From JAAYJG01 sp964450305 (GTDB lineage Bacteria > Bacillota > Clostridia > DSM-8532), in assembly GCA_964450305.1 (NCBI GenBank), contig CAYVFB010000001.1, positions 1-64,000 of the forward strand: a stretch of 64,000 nucleotides of DNA. The letters are read 5' to 3'. Positions 19,532 through 28,790 of the stretch are shown here, one piece after another. Each line of letters begins with the position of its first letter. Within the stretch, counting starts at the first letter, position 1. Position numbers and translations under genes: made by a program. The notes below the pieces were generated by a model that did no database searches, was not told the origin of the DNA, and saw nothing but the letters and a program-made list of their open reading frames with translations.

Positions 19532-20797
19532 TTAATTCATGCCCAGCATCGTCTCTATAAAAATGCCATAGCCCTTGGACGGATCGTTCACAAGTACATG
19601 GGTAACGGCACCGATCAGGCGTCCGTCCTGAATGATGGGGCTACCCGACATCCCCTGGATAATTCCCCCGGTCTCATCCAGAAGCCGGGGATCGGTGATC
19701 TGCAGAATCATGCTTTTCGGGCCTGAAAGGTTCTTTTTTGCCACCTTCTGTATTTCTACCTGAAACTCCTCAACTTCTTCGCCATGAATGTTGGAAAGAA
19801 TGATGGCAGGCCCTTCCTGAATGACACTCCTTGTTCCCACGGGATATAGTTTTCCCGGCAGCTCGTCGGCTATGTTCTTTCGGATCTGCCCGAATACACC
19901 AAAAGCGGTGTTCCAATATATTTCTCCGATGACCTCGGGGCTGTCGAGGAAATCCCCCTGTAATTCACCCGGCATTCCCTGCATTCCTTTCTTAATCGCA
20001 TATACAGAGGATTTCAGCAGCTCTCCGGATTCAACAGGCATCATAATCCCGGTATCAATATCGGTAATGCCATGGCCTAAAGCACCGAATCTACCAGTAT
20101 TCCGCTCGATATAGGTCAGTGTTCCGACCCCTGCCGTACTGTCCCTGACCCATAATCCCAGGCGGAACTTTCCGTCCTCAACACATTCAACCGGTACTGC
20201 TTTCACGGTCAGTAATCGGTTATCATGAATAAACCTGATTTCGGCCTCCTTTGGTGCCGTTTCTTCGACGGCTCTTGTCAAATCCTGGATGCTTTCAACT
20301 TTTCTGCGGTTTATCTCCACAATAAAATCCCCGGGCTCTATCCCTGTATCTTTTACGGGATACTCTTCCCGGCCGTCGGGTGTCAGAACCCCGGAGGTTC
20401 CAACCACGAGAATGCCCTTGATGTACAACTTGATTCCCACTGTATTCCCGCAAACCAGCAGTTCTCTGACCGGGATTGCGTTCACCTCTATGTCCTTAAT
20501 GGGTACAACACCAAAAAGTCGGAGTTGGATCTTGTTCTGCCCATAATTCGTGCATTCCAGCGTATAGGGCATCATAAACAAGGAGCGCTCCATGCTGCGC
20601 TTCTCAATGCGGATTCCGCCGTTTCCGGGCGACAACTGCAGCTGAAAGGGAGAAAAAAACTCTACAAGGTATTCTTCTCCTGCCAGAACGGTCATTTGGT
20701 TTGGTGTGAAAGCGACAAGAGACAGGTATAAGGACATGCATAAAATGAGGAGAAGAAAGCTTACCCGAAGTAAGGGATTCCCTTTTCTGAATTTCAT
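19532..20797 (-). CDS. spoIVB: SpoIVB sporulation signalling serine peptidase
   Basis: A 421-residue SpoIVB (peptidase family S55), secreted from the forespore to cleave SpoIVFA and so trigger pro-sigma-K processing. There is an N-terminal membrane anchor (VSFLLLILCMSLYLSLVAF), a PDZ domain (around GIEPGDFIVEINRRKVES) and a C-terminal peptidase with catalytic His in GRFGALGHGITD and Ser in GMSGSP. Its presence marks a spore-former. The start is uncertain: ATG 20797 has GGAG at a suitable distance, ATG 20815 is an alternative 18 bases upstream, and a strong AAAGGAGG further up has no in-frame ATG at normal spacing. Confidence 0.93.
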   Translation of the reverse strand: MKFRKGNPLLRVSFLLLILCMSLYLSLVAFTPNQMTVLAGEEYLVEFFSPFQLQLSPGNGGIRIEKRSMERSLFMMPYTLECTNYGQNKIQLRLFGVVPIKDIEVNAIPVRELLVCGNTVGIKLYIKGILVVGTSGVLTPDGREEYPVKDTGIEPGDFIVEINRRKVESIQDLTRAVEETAPKEAEIRFIHDNRLLTVKAVPVECVEDGKFRLGLWVRDSTAGVGTLTYIERNTGRFGALGHGITDIDTGIMMPVESGELLKSSVYAIKKGMQGMPGELQGDFLDSPEVIGEIYWNTAFGVFGQIRKNIADELPGKLYPVGTRSVIQEGPAIILSNIHGEEVEEFQVEIQKVAKKNLSGPKSMILQITDPRLLDETGGIIQGMSGSPIIQDGRLIGAVTHVLVNDPSKGYGIFIETMLGMN

Positions 20798-21055
20798 TTG
20801 GCACGCTCCAGTCATGATGATTTTGCAACAGGACGCTCCTCCTTTTATTTGTACAAGAGTTTGCGGCCTTTTGATCTTTTCCCGTATAGTCACTGAGTTT
20901 TCCGAGACTATCAGTACGGGTGTACTTAAGTTAACCTGAGCGTGATTAAATTATGCGATATGAATCATTTCCAAAAGTTGCCCTTTTGAACTTTCAAAGT
21001 GAGAATCATATTCATGGCAGAAAAGTTTGAATTGATTCGCCTGGGAGCCGATGGA

Positions 21056-21763
21056 TCAACCCAGCCAGTTGACAAGCTCCATGGTGTTTTGGAAGCAGGA
21101 AGACTTTAAAAAATCGTCGCTGTACTTTTCCGAGCACAACATCGGATGCCTGCTGCAGGACAGAATACCGTGGCTGATCATTTCGGCTTTTGAGATGGCC
21201 TCATTGCCCCATAAGAACCAGTTTAGATCCGGCCTTTGCGAGGACATGTATGCGAAAAGCCTCCTGGAAAAAACCTCCCAGATCTGCCTGTGGCTATTGG
21301 GCTTGTTCATCTCACAGGTGAGGTAAGTGTTCAGAAACAGAACCCCCTGTGCTTCCAGGGAATCGAAAAGCTGCTGCGGTGGAAGCAATGGAAAGGAATG
21401 ATCCTTTATCTCGGATAGAATTTGTGAGAATTTCAGAATGTCTTCATAACGGGTGATACCCCGATAAGATTTGTGGATTAAACGGATCATGTTTTTCAGC
21501 GAAACCTGGCGGAAAGGCTGATCCCATGATTGGAGCCCGCCCACCTCAAAGGATCTTCCGGTTGCGACGCCAGGCTGGAAATAGACATCCTGCCCGATGA
21601 TGCACACCTTTGCACTGTTCAAATCCCAGGTGAGAAACCGAAGGATTTTTTCCCGGGTCGGTGTATAATTGAAACCGATTTGCCTGCCAATGGATTCAAG
21701 CATGGACAAAATTTCATCTGTGAGAAAGCCATTCCATGATGGCGATACGTTTTCAGGCAGCAT
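21056..21763 (-). CDS. Divergent uracil-DNA glycosylase family protein
   Basis: A 235-residue protein of the family 1 (Ung) fold, which removes uracil from DNA. The water-activating motif is altered: GQDVYFQPG (57-65) in place of GQDPYHGPG. The catalytic Asp59 and the Tyr remain but the Pro and His are changed. Other motifs are recognisable: FLNTYLTCE (Asn145 region) and RHPML (His206) in the minor-groove loop, where HPSPL is usual. It lies 34 bases after uvrB and was probably acquired into a repair cluster. It may be a functional enzyme with altered specificity, or one with little activity. Confidence 0.75.
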   Translation of the reverse strand: MLPENVSPSWNGFLTDEILSMLESIGRQIGFNYTPTREKILRFLTWDLNSAKVCIIGQDVYFQPGVATGRSFEVGGLQSWDQPFRQVSLKNMIRLIHKSYRGITRYEDILKFSQILSEIKDHSFPLLPPQQLFDSLEAQGVLFLNTYLTCEMNKPNSHRQIWEVFSRRLFAYMSSQRPDLNWFLWGNEAISKAEMISHGILSCSRHPMLCSEKYSDDFLKSSCFQNTMELVNWLG

Positions 21764-21797
21764 GAGATGTTTCCCTTCCTTTGTGATGGCAACTGCT

Positions 21798-23777
21798 TCA
21801 GGACGTTAATTTCTTCAATTTTATGATCTGATCCCGCAGAGCTGCCGCTTTCTCAAATTGTAATTCTTTAGCGGCCGCTTTCATTTCCGCAGTCAGCTTT
21901 TCGATCTGCTGTTCAACGGGCACATCGCTTTCGGGCGAAGTGTAAGCATCTATTCTGAAGTCAAGCCCTTCCTCGGCCGCTTTCAGGGTTTCCAGGGTTC
22001 CATGCACCGATTTTTGAATGGTTTTCGGCGTAATCCCCCACTTATTATTGTATTCCACCTGCAGGTGCCTGCGGCGATTCGTCTCACTGATCGCCACCTC
22101 CATCGAACGCGTAATGTGATCCGCATACATGATGACACTCCCATTGGCGTTTCTGGCTGCTCTTCCGATGGTTTGTATCAGAGATGTTTCAGAGCGCAGG
22201 AAGCCTTCCTTGTCTGCATCCAGTATGGCAACCAGCGACACCTCGGGTAAATCCAGGCCTTCCCGCAACAGGTTGATTCCAACCAATACATCAAAAACAC
22301 CCATGCGCAGATCCCGAATGATTTCCATCCTTTCCATGGTCTCAATATCCGAATGCAAATAACGCACCTTGATTCCCACATCACCAAGGTATTGCGTCAG
22401 ATCCTCCGCCATCCTTTTAGTCAGCGTTGTGACGAGAACACGCTCACTGCGGGCAACACGAATGCGGATTTCTTCCATCAAATCGTCTATCTGTCCCTGG
22501 ATCGGTTTCACAATCACCTCGGGGTCAATCAGTCCGGTGGGGCGAATGATCTGCTCCACCACAGTTTTGGATCTTTCCCGTTCATACTTTCCCGGAGTGG
22601 CACTGACATAAATGGCTTGTTTCACCTTTTGTTCGAACTCCGCAAACATCAGCGGACGGTTGTCATAAGCTGATGGGAGCCGGAAACCATACTCTACCAG
22701 CGACTCCTTGCGTGCCCGATCCCCGTTGTACATCGCACCAACCTGCGGAATCGTGACATGGGATTCATCAACAACCACCATGAAGTCATCGGGAAAATAG
22801 TCCATCAGTGTGTACGGCGAACTGCCCGAGGTTCTTCCACTGATATGGCGGGAATAGTTTTCAATGCCCGAGCAGAAGCCAACCTCCCGCATCATTTCAA
22901 TATCGTACCGGGTTCTTTGCTCCAGCCTCTGGGCCTCCAGAAGCTTGTCATTCTCCCTGAAGTACTTCAATCGCTGTTCCAGCTCTTCCTCAATGGATTG
23001 CACCGCTCTGTCCATTTTTGCTCTGGACGTGGCATAATGGGAAGCAGGGAATATGGCAATATAGGTTCTTGTTCCGATAATTTCACCGGTGAGGGGATCG
23101 ACTTCGGTAATCCGTTCAATTTCATCCCCAAAGAACTCCACTCTTAAAATGGTTCCGGAGGAAGCCGACGGGTAAATGTCCAGAACATCCCCCTTAACAC
23201 GGAAAGTCCCTCGTTTGAAGTCAATTTGGTTTCTTGTGTATTGAATATCCACCAGCCTGCGGATCACTTCATCCCTGTCCTTGTGCATTCCCGGCCTGAG
23301 AGAGAGCATCAAATCGGTATAGTCTTCCGGGTCGCCCAGGCCGTATATACAGGACACACTGGCGACGATGATGACATCTCTGCGCTCGAACAATGCGGCA
23401 GTGGCTGAATGTCGCATATTGTCGATTTCGTCGTTGATGGACGAATCCTTTTCAATGTAGGTATCTGTGGTAGGAATATAGGCCTCCGGCTGAAAATAGT
23501 CATAGTAGCTTACAAAATACTCTACGGAGTTATCCGGAAAGACTTCGCGGAATTCAGAGCAGAGCTGTGCTGCCAGGGTTTTATTGTGCGCAATCACCAA
23601 CGTGGGTTTTTGCACTTTTTCAATGACATTGGCTATCGTAAAGGTTTTTCCGGATCCGGTAACCCCTAAAAGCGTCTGGTGGCGGTTTCCGCGGTTGATC
23701 GAGTCAACCAGCGCGTTGATGGCTTCCGGCTGATCCCCGGATGGGCGGTACTCTGATTTGATTCTGAACTCGGGCAT
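21798..23777 (-). CDS. uvrB: Excinuclease ABC subunit B
   Basis: A 659-residue UvrB, the helicase-like damage-verification subunit of nucleotide excision repair. It has Walker A GVTGSGKT near residue 40, the beta-hairpin region with YYDYFQPEAYIP, helicase motif VVDESHVT and motif VI in QTIGRAARN. The C-terminal UVR domain (ELQFEKAAALRDQIIKLK) interacts with UvrC. uvrA, which often adjoins, is not next to it. Length and motifs are normal. Confidence 0.97.
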   Translation of the reverse strand: MPEFRIKSEYRPSGDQPEAINALVDSINRGNRHQTLLGVTGSGKTFTIANVIEKVQKPTLVIAHNKTLAAQLCSEFREVFPDNSVEYFVSYYDYFQPEAYIPTTDTYIEKDSSINDEIDNMRHSATAALFERRDVIIVASVSCIYGLGDPEDYTDLMLSLRPGMHKDRDEVIRRLVDIQYTRNQIDFKRGTFRVKGDVLDIYPSASSGTILRVEFFGDEIERITEVDPLTGEIIGTRTYIAIFPASHYATSRAKMDRAVQSIEEELEQRLKYFRENDKLLEAQRLEQRTRYDIEMMREVGFCSGIENYSRHISGRTSGSSPYTLMDYFPDDFMVVVDESHVTIPQVGAMYNGDRARKESLVEYGFRLPSAYDNRPLMFAEFEQKVKQAIYVSATPGKYERERSKTVVEQIIRPTGLIDPEVIVKPIQGQIDDLMEEIRIRVARSERVLVTTLTKRMAEDLTQYLGDVGIKVRYLHSDIETMERMEIIRDLRMGVFDVLVGINLLREGLDLPEVSLVAILDADKEGFLRSETSLIQTIGRAARNANGSVIMYADHITRSMEVAISETNRRRHLQVEYNNKWGITPKTIQKSVHGTLETLKAAEEGLDFRIDAYTSPESDVPVEQQIEKLTAEMKAAAKELQFEKAAALRDQIIKLKKLTS

Positions 23778-24050
23778 AATGAACCTTCCTTCGCTTTAAG
23801 ACCGTTCACAATCGTTAGCTGATTCGTAAGCAGTCTTTGGTGGTTTGAAAACAATATGGTTTGCTATGATGGTAATAGCCTTCCGAACCGAGCTGCTTCG
23901 GAACATTTGTTCCATTATATAATACTGCAGGAGCTTATGCAATGATTTCACTGCATTCACTTGAAGATCGTCTCATGAAAAGTTAGTGTTCAAAGGTAAG
24001 CTAGCGGCAACATGCTGAATGAAGTGAATTATCTCTGCACCTGACCAGAT

Positions 24051-24146
24051 CCTTCGCTACACTCAGGATGACATCGCTTTGCTTAGGATGACATTACTAT
24101 GCTCAGGGTTACATCTCTACGCTCAGGATCACACTATTCTCAGGAT
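24051..24146. repeat. 20-bp tandem repeat, degenerate, REP-like
   Basis: The core CTCAGGATGACAT recurs at 24062, 24082, 24102 and 24122 (period exactly 20) and partly at 24139, with substitutions. The first unit, in reverse complement, resembles the 33496-33559 element (TCATCCTGA...GCGAAGGATCT). The rest of the 23778-24216 gap shows no gene or RNA. Confidence 0.8.
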
Positions 24147-24216
24147 ATAAGATGTATCTGTGCAGTAGCAAATGAGCTGTTTAAAAGGGGTGTGAGTAGT
24201 AACATGAAAAATAGCA

Positions 24217-24256
24217 GAAAACAAAAAGACCATACATACCGCAGGCATGCATGGTC
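24217..24256 (-). terminator. Terminator after secG
   Basis: On the minus strand a 10-bp stem with one mismatch (GACCATGCAT / ATGTATGGTC) is followed by TTTTTGTTTTC, a good intrinsic terminator just after the secG stop codon. Confidence 0.85.
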
Positions 24257-24274
24257 TGATCTTTGTTCAATCAA

Positions 24275-24508
24275 TTATTTCAGTAACAGAGTTAAAATGA
24301 TGGATGTCAGCAGGAAAGCGATAGCACCAACGCTGGTGTATTTGCTTAACATGGCGTCAATTGTGCGTCCCTTGTTCTTCCCAAAAAAAGTTTCGGCCCC
24401 ACCGGCAATGGCGCCGCTGATTCCGGCTGAACGCCCGGACTGCAGCAGTACAACGGCAATAATGGCGATACAAACGATAATATGCAGAATATTTACAACG
24501 ATATCCAT
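24275..24508 (-). CDS. secG: Preprotein translocase subunit SecG
   Basis: A 77-residue SecG with two membrane helices (residues about 3-22 and 53-74), a non-essential partner of SecYE. Family signatures are VVLLQSGRSAGISGAIAGGAETFFGK in the middle loop. The start MDIVVNILH at 24508 lies behind GGAGGTTTTAGG; an upstream in-frame ATG adds nine residues. It has its own promoter and terminator. The usual neighbours rnr and smpB are absent. Confidence 0.93.
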   Translation of the reverse strand: MDIVVNILHIIVCIAIIAVVLLQSGRSAGISGAIAGGAETFFGKNKGRTIDAMLSKYTSVGAIAFLLTSIILTLLLK

Positions 24509-24556
24509 CCTAAAACCTCCAATAAAAACATACATGGCTGGAATCCAGCGTTTATT

Positions 24557-24585
24557 ATTGTAGCATAACCCCTTTGAGAAAACAA
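24557..24585 (-). promoter_or_regulatory. secG promoter
   Basis: On the minus strand TTGTTT (24580-24585), 17-base spacer and TACAAT (24557-24562), about 50 bases before the start codon. Confidence 0.65.
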
Positions 24586-24685
24586 GCCCAAATTTTGAGT
24601 TTTCTCAGTGCCCAGGCTCCCTGGAATTTTCCACATTACTGTTTTAACAAAACCGGCAACATTCCCGCAGACCTGTCACTTATTG

Positions 24686-24979
24686 TTATCCGTCCAGCCA
24701 TTCGATTTCATAAAGCTTCCAGTGTGCCTGAAAAATATCCGATTGCATCAGAATGTTCATGGTTTTCTTAAACAAAACCTTCTCCTCACCGCTGACGTCC
24801 AGCTGAAACCGAACCCGGGCCTTTCTGTCGTTGACCGTGCCCTGGCTGATGTATTCAGTATTTTCTACAGGTTCCTCATAGAAAATGTAGTCTGCTGTAA
24901 ATTTGCCTTCATCCAAATCTCTGGTGTTCTGCTGATAAAGTATCTCCCCCGATGAGAAAACATGCTGCATCTTATTCAC
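24686..24979 (-). CDS. Hypothetical protein, 97 aa
   Basis: A small soluble protein with no signal peptide or membrane segment, which I do not recognise. It is rich in charged and aromatic residues (EEPVENTEYIS, HWKLYEIEWLDG at the end). It lies 17 bases after recO and is probably co-transcribed with it, ahead of secG. The start has no strong ribosome site; Met4 (MQHVFSSGE) is a possible alternative start. Its placement between recO and secG is a clue to linkage only, not function. Confidence 0.6.
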   Translation of the reverse strand: MNKMQHVFSSGEILYQQNTRDLDEGKFTADYIFYEEPVENTEYISQGTVNDRKARVRFQLDVSGEEKVLFKKTMNILMQSDIFQAHWKLYEIEWLDG

Positions 24980-24996
24980 CCGTTCTTTTTGTTTTA

Positions 24997-25740
24997 TTAA
25001 AGTTCCTTCAGGAACATATTCTTACAATATTTTTTTTCAAGCCTGTCCCCACAATATTTGTCGACAGTTTCGGAGAAATTCCTTAAAGCTTCCTCGGAAA
25101 GCTCGAAACCGAAGACCTCCCGGATTTCTGCACAAATGACGTAAATCAATGCCCTGGCAGTACCGGGTTCAATGCGTAAAATATCATTACCAGCATTGCT
25201 TTTACAGCTTTCACAGATAAATCCGCAATGCTCGAAGCTGAAATAGATTTCGTCAATTTCTTTCGTACCGCATTTGCAGCAGCCCACAAGGTAAGGAGTA
25301 AATCCCATGATTTGAACCAGCTTTAAGGAAAAAACCCGAATGATTAGCTCCGGGTTTTTATTCCTGTTCGTTAATGCATGCAGCCCGTGCAGCAACAATG
25401 CAAGGGGGTCCCTGGCCGGTTGATTTTCCAGGATAGCATCCTGTGCCATCTCCAGCAGATGGGCGGCATATGCCAGGAGCGTCATATCCTGCCTGATTTC
25501 ATAAAAAGGGTGAATGATTTCACAAGAATTGAGGATGTATGTATTCTTCCCTTGATATAAAACCCATTCACAGTAGGATAGCACCTGTGTTCCTGCAGAG
25601 AAACGGTTTCCGCTGCGCCGTACACCCCTGGACGAAACCGATATCTTGCCCAACTCATCGGAGAGCACCGTCAGTATTTTGTCATAATCCCCAGCGGCTA
25701 CTTCCCGGACGACCACTCCCCTGGTTTTGATGTACGCCAT
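24997..25740 (-). CDS. recO: DNA repair protein RecO
   Basis: A 247-residue RecO, which anneals complementary single strands and helps load RecA in the RecFOR pathway. The N-terminal OB fold runs over about 1-80 (MAYIKTRGVVVREVAAGDYDK). The C-terminal part has zinc-binding CxxC pairs in CCKCGTKE and CESCKSN, which mark the Firmicutes type. Its start lies inside the end of yqzL. The era-yqzL-recO arrangement is conserved, here with a DUF1846 gene inserted between era and yqzL. Confidence 0.94.
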   Translation of the reverse strand: MAYIKTRGVVVREVAAGDYDKILTVLSDELGKISVSSRGVRRSGNRFSAGTQVLSYCEWVLYQGKNTYILNSCEIIHPFYEIRQDMTLLAYAAHLLEMAQDAILENQPARDPLALLLHGLHALTNRNKNPELIIRVFSLKLVQIMGFTPYLVGCCKCGTKEIDEIYFSFEHCGFICESCKSNAGNDILRIEPGTARALIYVICAEIREVFGFELSEEALRNFSETVDKYCGDRLEKKYCKNMFLKEL

Positions 25741-25877
25741 TTTTCACCATCCATTAAAGGTTCCGAACCCGCTTCGGTCATAAAATCGGGCTTTTTATCG
25801 GTGATGTCCCTGTATTGCATGAAGTATTCGATATTCCCGGTGTTTTTAAACATTTGCCACATCAAGTTCTTTATCAT
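25698..25877 (-). CDS. yqzL: YqzL-like small protein
   Basis: A 59-residue protein overlapping the recO start by 43 bases. Its first part, WQMFKNTGNIEYFMQYRDI, matches the YqzL family of short Firmicutes proteins that sit just upstream of recO. The C-terminal extension after residue 25 is hydrophilic and may simply be the overlap with recO. The start is placed at the ATG at 25877; an ATG four codons upstream is possible. Function unknown. Position and core sequence support the call. Confidence 0.7.
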   Translation of the reverse strand: MIKNLMWQMFKNTGNIEYFMQYRDITDKKPDFMTEAGSEPLMDGEKWRTSKPGEWSSGK

Positions 25878-26059
25878 ATTATCCCCCAAGTAATTTCTGC
25901 CCTTATTTTTCGCAGTTTAAAAAACTTTATGTATACCAATTCGTTCCTGTACATGTTTCAGGAGAATTGATCCTAAGAGCTGCTGATACTGGGGAATAGT
26001 GCAGTTTACTTTTTCAGCGGCCCTGATACCTCACAGTTGTGGCTTTCTGATGCCAGGAT

Positions 26060-27544
26060 CTACCGATGATAAAGCTTTTTTGTCTGGTACTGGGGTTCAC
26101 AGGTTATATTGATCCCCAGTTTCTGGAACACATTTTCATCGACCCTGGACAAGATCACGGTGGAGTGGGCTTCACAGCCCTTCAGTTTGGGAAGCTGCTG
26201 CATAGCCAAAGCTGCTGTGGGGTTTGTTGCCGCACAGATGGACAGGGCAATCAGGATCTCGTCGGTATGCAGGCGCGGGTTGTGATTGCCCATATGCTTT
26301 GTCTTCAAAACCTGTATGGGCTCGATGACAATGGGAGAAATCAAATGAATATCATGGTGAATTCCGCCCAGCTCTTTCAGTACATTTAGTATAAGCGCCG
26401 CGGAAGCACCGAGCAGATCTGTGGTTTTCCCGGTGATGATGCGTCCATCATGAAGCTGAATGGCAACCGCCGGGCCATTGGTGGAATTTGAACGAGCTAT
26501 GGCTGCATCAATCACAGGACGATCCCTGGAGGAGATCTCCAACTGATTCATCAGAAGCTCCAGCCGGTAAACTTCAGCGCGTTCGGACAGGCCCTGGCGG
26601 AGCATGCAGCGGGCACCATAGTATCGGCGAATAATTTCCTGCTTGGAAGCTTCGCACACTGCCTCATCATCTGTAATACAATACCCGGCCATATTGACAC
26701 CCATATCGGTAGGGCTTTTGTAAGGGGATTTCCCCGAGATCTTGATGAATATGTCCTTCAGCACCGGAAAGATTTCAACGTCTCTGCTGTAATTGACGGT
26801 TGTATTCCCATAGGCCTCCAGGTGGAACGGATCTATCATCGTAACATCGTTCAGATCCGTGGTTGCCGCCTCATAGGCGAGGTTTACGGGGTGCTTCAGC
26901 GGAAGGTTCCAGATGGGGAAGGTTTCAAATTTGGCATATCCGGCTTTTACCCCCCGCTTATACTCATGATAAAGCTGTGACAGACAGGTTGCCATTTTTC
27001 CGCTGCCTGGCCCGGGGGCTGTAATAATTACGAGAGAGCGGGTGGTTTCAATATAATCATTTTTGCCATACCCGTCATCGCTGACAATCAGCGGAATATT
27101 GGAAGGGTAATCCTGTATGGGATAATGTCTGAACACTTTAATACCAAGGCTTAATAAGCGCTTTTGAAACAAATCGGCTGTCGTCTGGGATCTGTAGTGG
27201 GTGATGACAACGCTTCCAACATACAATCCAATATCGCGGAAAGCATCGATCAGCCGCAATACATCCAGGTCGTATGTAATTCCCAGATCTCCGCGGCGTT
27301 TGTTTTTCTCGATATCATCTGCATTGATGGTGATCACAATCTCGGCCTGTTCTTTTAACTCAAGAAGCATTTTCACTTTACTGTCCGGTTTGAAGCCGGG
27401 CAACACCCTGGAGGCATGATAATCATCGAAAAGCTTTCCGCCAAACTCCAGATACAGCTTCCCGCCAAAAAATGCGATCCGCTCGAGAATCTTCTGTGAT
27501 TGCAAATGGAGGTACTTGTCATTGTCAAAACCAACCCTATTCAT
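26060..27544 (-). CDS. DUF1846 family protein
   Basis: A 494-residue member of the DUF1846 family, common in Firmicutes and of unknown biochemical role. Recognisable blocks are VGFDNDKYLHLQSQKILER at the start, GPGSGKMATCLSQLYHE (around 176-192) which resembles a nucleotide-binding turn, and DMGVNMAGYCI. The C-terminal region (TDLLGASAALILNVLKEL) is also conserved. It follows a leader of about 220 bases with its own promoter and nested hairpins. It separates era from yqzL-recO, an interruption of the usual order. Family call is firm; function is not known. Confidence 0.85.
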   Translation of the reverse strand: MNRVGFDNDKYLHLQSQKILERIAFFGGKLYLEFGGKLFDDYHASRVLPGFKPDSKVKMLLELKEQAEIVITINADDIEKNKRRGDLGITYDLDVLRLIDAFRDIGLYVGSVVITHYRSQTTADLFQKRLLSLGIKVFRHYPIQDYPSNIPLIVSDDGYGKNDYIETTRSLVIITAPGPGSGKMATCLSQLYHEYKRGVKAGYAKFETFPIWNLPLKHPVNLAYEAATTDLNDVTMIDPFHLEAYGNTTVNYSRDVEIFPVLKDIFIKISGKSPYKSPTDMGVNMAGYCITDDEAVCEASKQEIIRRYYGARCMLRQGLSERAEVYRLELLMNQLEISSRDRPVIDAAIARSNSTNGPAVAIQLHDGRIITGKTTDLLGASAALILNVLKELGGIHHDIHLISPIVIEPIQVLKTKHMGNHNPRLHTDEILIALSICAATNPTAALAMQQLPKLKGCEAHSTVILSRVDENVFQKLGINITCEPQYQTKKLYHR

Positions 27545-27763
27545 AATATTCTCCCATTACAGCATTTATTTGATGTAGGCAATGTAATCCTGATTTCACA
27601 GTATCCATTGGAATATCTTCGGATTTCATAAAAATGAAAGCTTCATGCATCACAATGAGGTTCTGCAGCCAAACCAGTAAGGTTCTTCATCGAGAAGCAC
27701 CTGAAACAATTCATAACAACACACAAGCGTCTCACAGACGGAGACGCTCGCTTTGCAGGTGCC
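27545..27763 (-). promoter_or_regulatory. Structured 5' leader of the DUF1846 gene
   Basis: The predicted transcript starts near 27763 and at once forms nested stems. The outer one, GCACCTG/CAGGTGC (27756-27762 with 27697-27703), encloses a perfect 8-bp hairpin AGCGTCTC/GAGACGCT (27726-27733 with 27741-27748). Further short stems follow. About 150 bases separate this from the start codon. It matches no riboswitch class that I recognise. It could alternatively be a late terminator of era. Confidence 0.5.
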
Positions 27764-27769
27764 CTTCTA

Positions 27770-27799
27770 AGTATACCATTCGATCCCGTTCCAAAACAA
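27770..27799 (-). promoter_or_regulatory. Promoter for the DUF1846 gene
   Basis: On the minus strand TTGTTT (27794-27799), an 18-base spacer and TATACT (27770-27775). It lies between the era stop codon and the structured leader. Confidence 0.55.
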
Positions 27800-27811
27800 G
27801 GGGGTCTTCAC

Positions 27812-28705
27812 TTAGTTTTTATAACCCAGCTCTCCCAGCATGAAATCACTGTTGCGCCAGTCGTCCTTTGTCTTCACCCACAGCTTTAGAAAAATTTTCG
27901 ATCCCAAAAGATTCTCGGCATCCTGCCGGGCCAGGGTTCCTATCCTTTTGAGCATCTCACCGTTTTTTCCGATGATAATGCCCTTATGGCTGTCCTTCTC
28001 ACAATAAATGTTCGCATGGATCTCCAAAAGGTCCTTCTCTTCGTTTTCCTTGAAATGAATCACTTCAACACCAACGCCATGCGGAATCTCATCACTGATC
28101 AGAAGAAGGATCTTCTCTCTGATCATCTCCTGAACCAGCACCTTCTCAGGCTGATCGGTCAGCATATCTTCCGGAAAAAAGGCTTCTCCCTCGGGCAGCA
28201 GCTTCACGATTTCCTGCATGACCTGTTCCTTTGTTTGCGGTTGAATCGCACTGACAGGAATTATCTGCTCGAAATCCATTACCTGGCTGTATTCCTGCAT
28301 CAGTGGCAGAAGTTTTGGTTTATCCACAAGATCAACCTTGTTCACAAGGAGAATCACGGGGGTATCCACCTTTTTCAGCTCATCCAGGATCCTGGCATCA
28401 CCGGGGCCGATGCTCCTGTCGGTTGCTTCAACCAGGTAAACAATCACATCCACTTCCTTCAGCGTGTTCATTGCAGACTTCACCATGAAGTCTCCCAGTT
28501 TGTTTTTAGGTCGATGCAGACCTGGAGTGTCCATGAACACAACCTGATAGTCCTGCGTGGTGACAATGGTCTTGATGGTGTTCCGGGTGGTCTGAGGCTT
28601 GTCGGACATGATGGCTATCTTTTCCCCGGTTAACAAATTCAGAAGCGTTGATTTTCCAACATTCGGCCTGCCAATGATGGCAACAAAACCTGAATGAAAT
28701 CCCAT
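27812..28705 (-). CDS. era: GTPase Era
   Basis: A 297-residue Era, an essential GTPase in 30S subunit maturation. G1 is GRPNVGKST near residue 12, G2 in the KPQTTRNTI region, G3 DTPGLH and G4 NKVD. The C-terminal KH domain carries KGIIIGKNGEMLKRIG. The start at 28705 has AAAGGAATAATC upstream. It follows cdd by 85 bases; the cdd-era pair is conserved in Firmicutes. Confidence 0.97.
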   Translation of the reverse strand: MGFHSGFVAIIGRPNVGKSTLLNLLTGEKIAIMSDKPQTTRNTIKTIVTTQDYQVVFMDTPGLHRPKNKLGDFMVKSAMNTLKEVDVIVYLVEATDRSIGPGDARILDELKKVDTPVILLVNKVDLVDKPKLLPLMQEYSQVMDFEQIIPVSAIQPQTKEQVMQEIVKLLPEGEAFFPEDMLTDQPEKVLVQEMIREKILLLISDEIPHGVGVEVIHFKENEEKDLLEIHANIYCEKDSHKGIIIGKNGEMLKRIGTLARQDAENLLGSKIFLKLWVKTKDDWRNSDFMLGELGYKN

Positions 28706-28790
28706 ATGATTATTCCTTTCAAACTGTGTATTCTGTGTATTGGAAGTATTGTTCCATTATGGTATTTATTCCTGTGGATACAGCTCCCTG

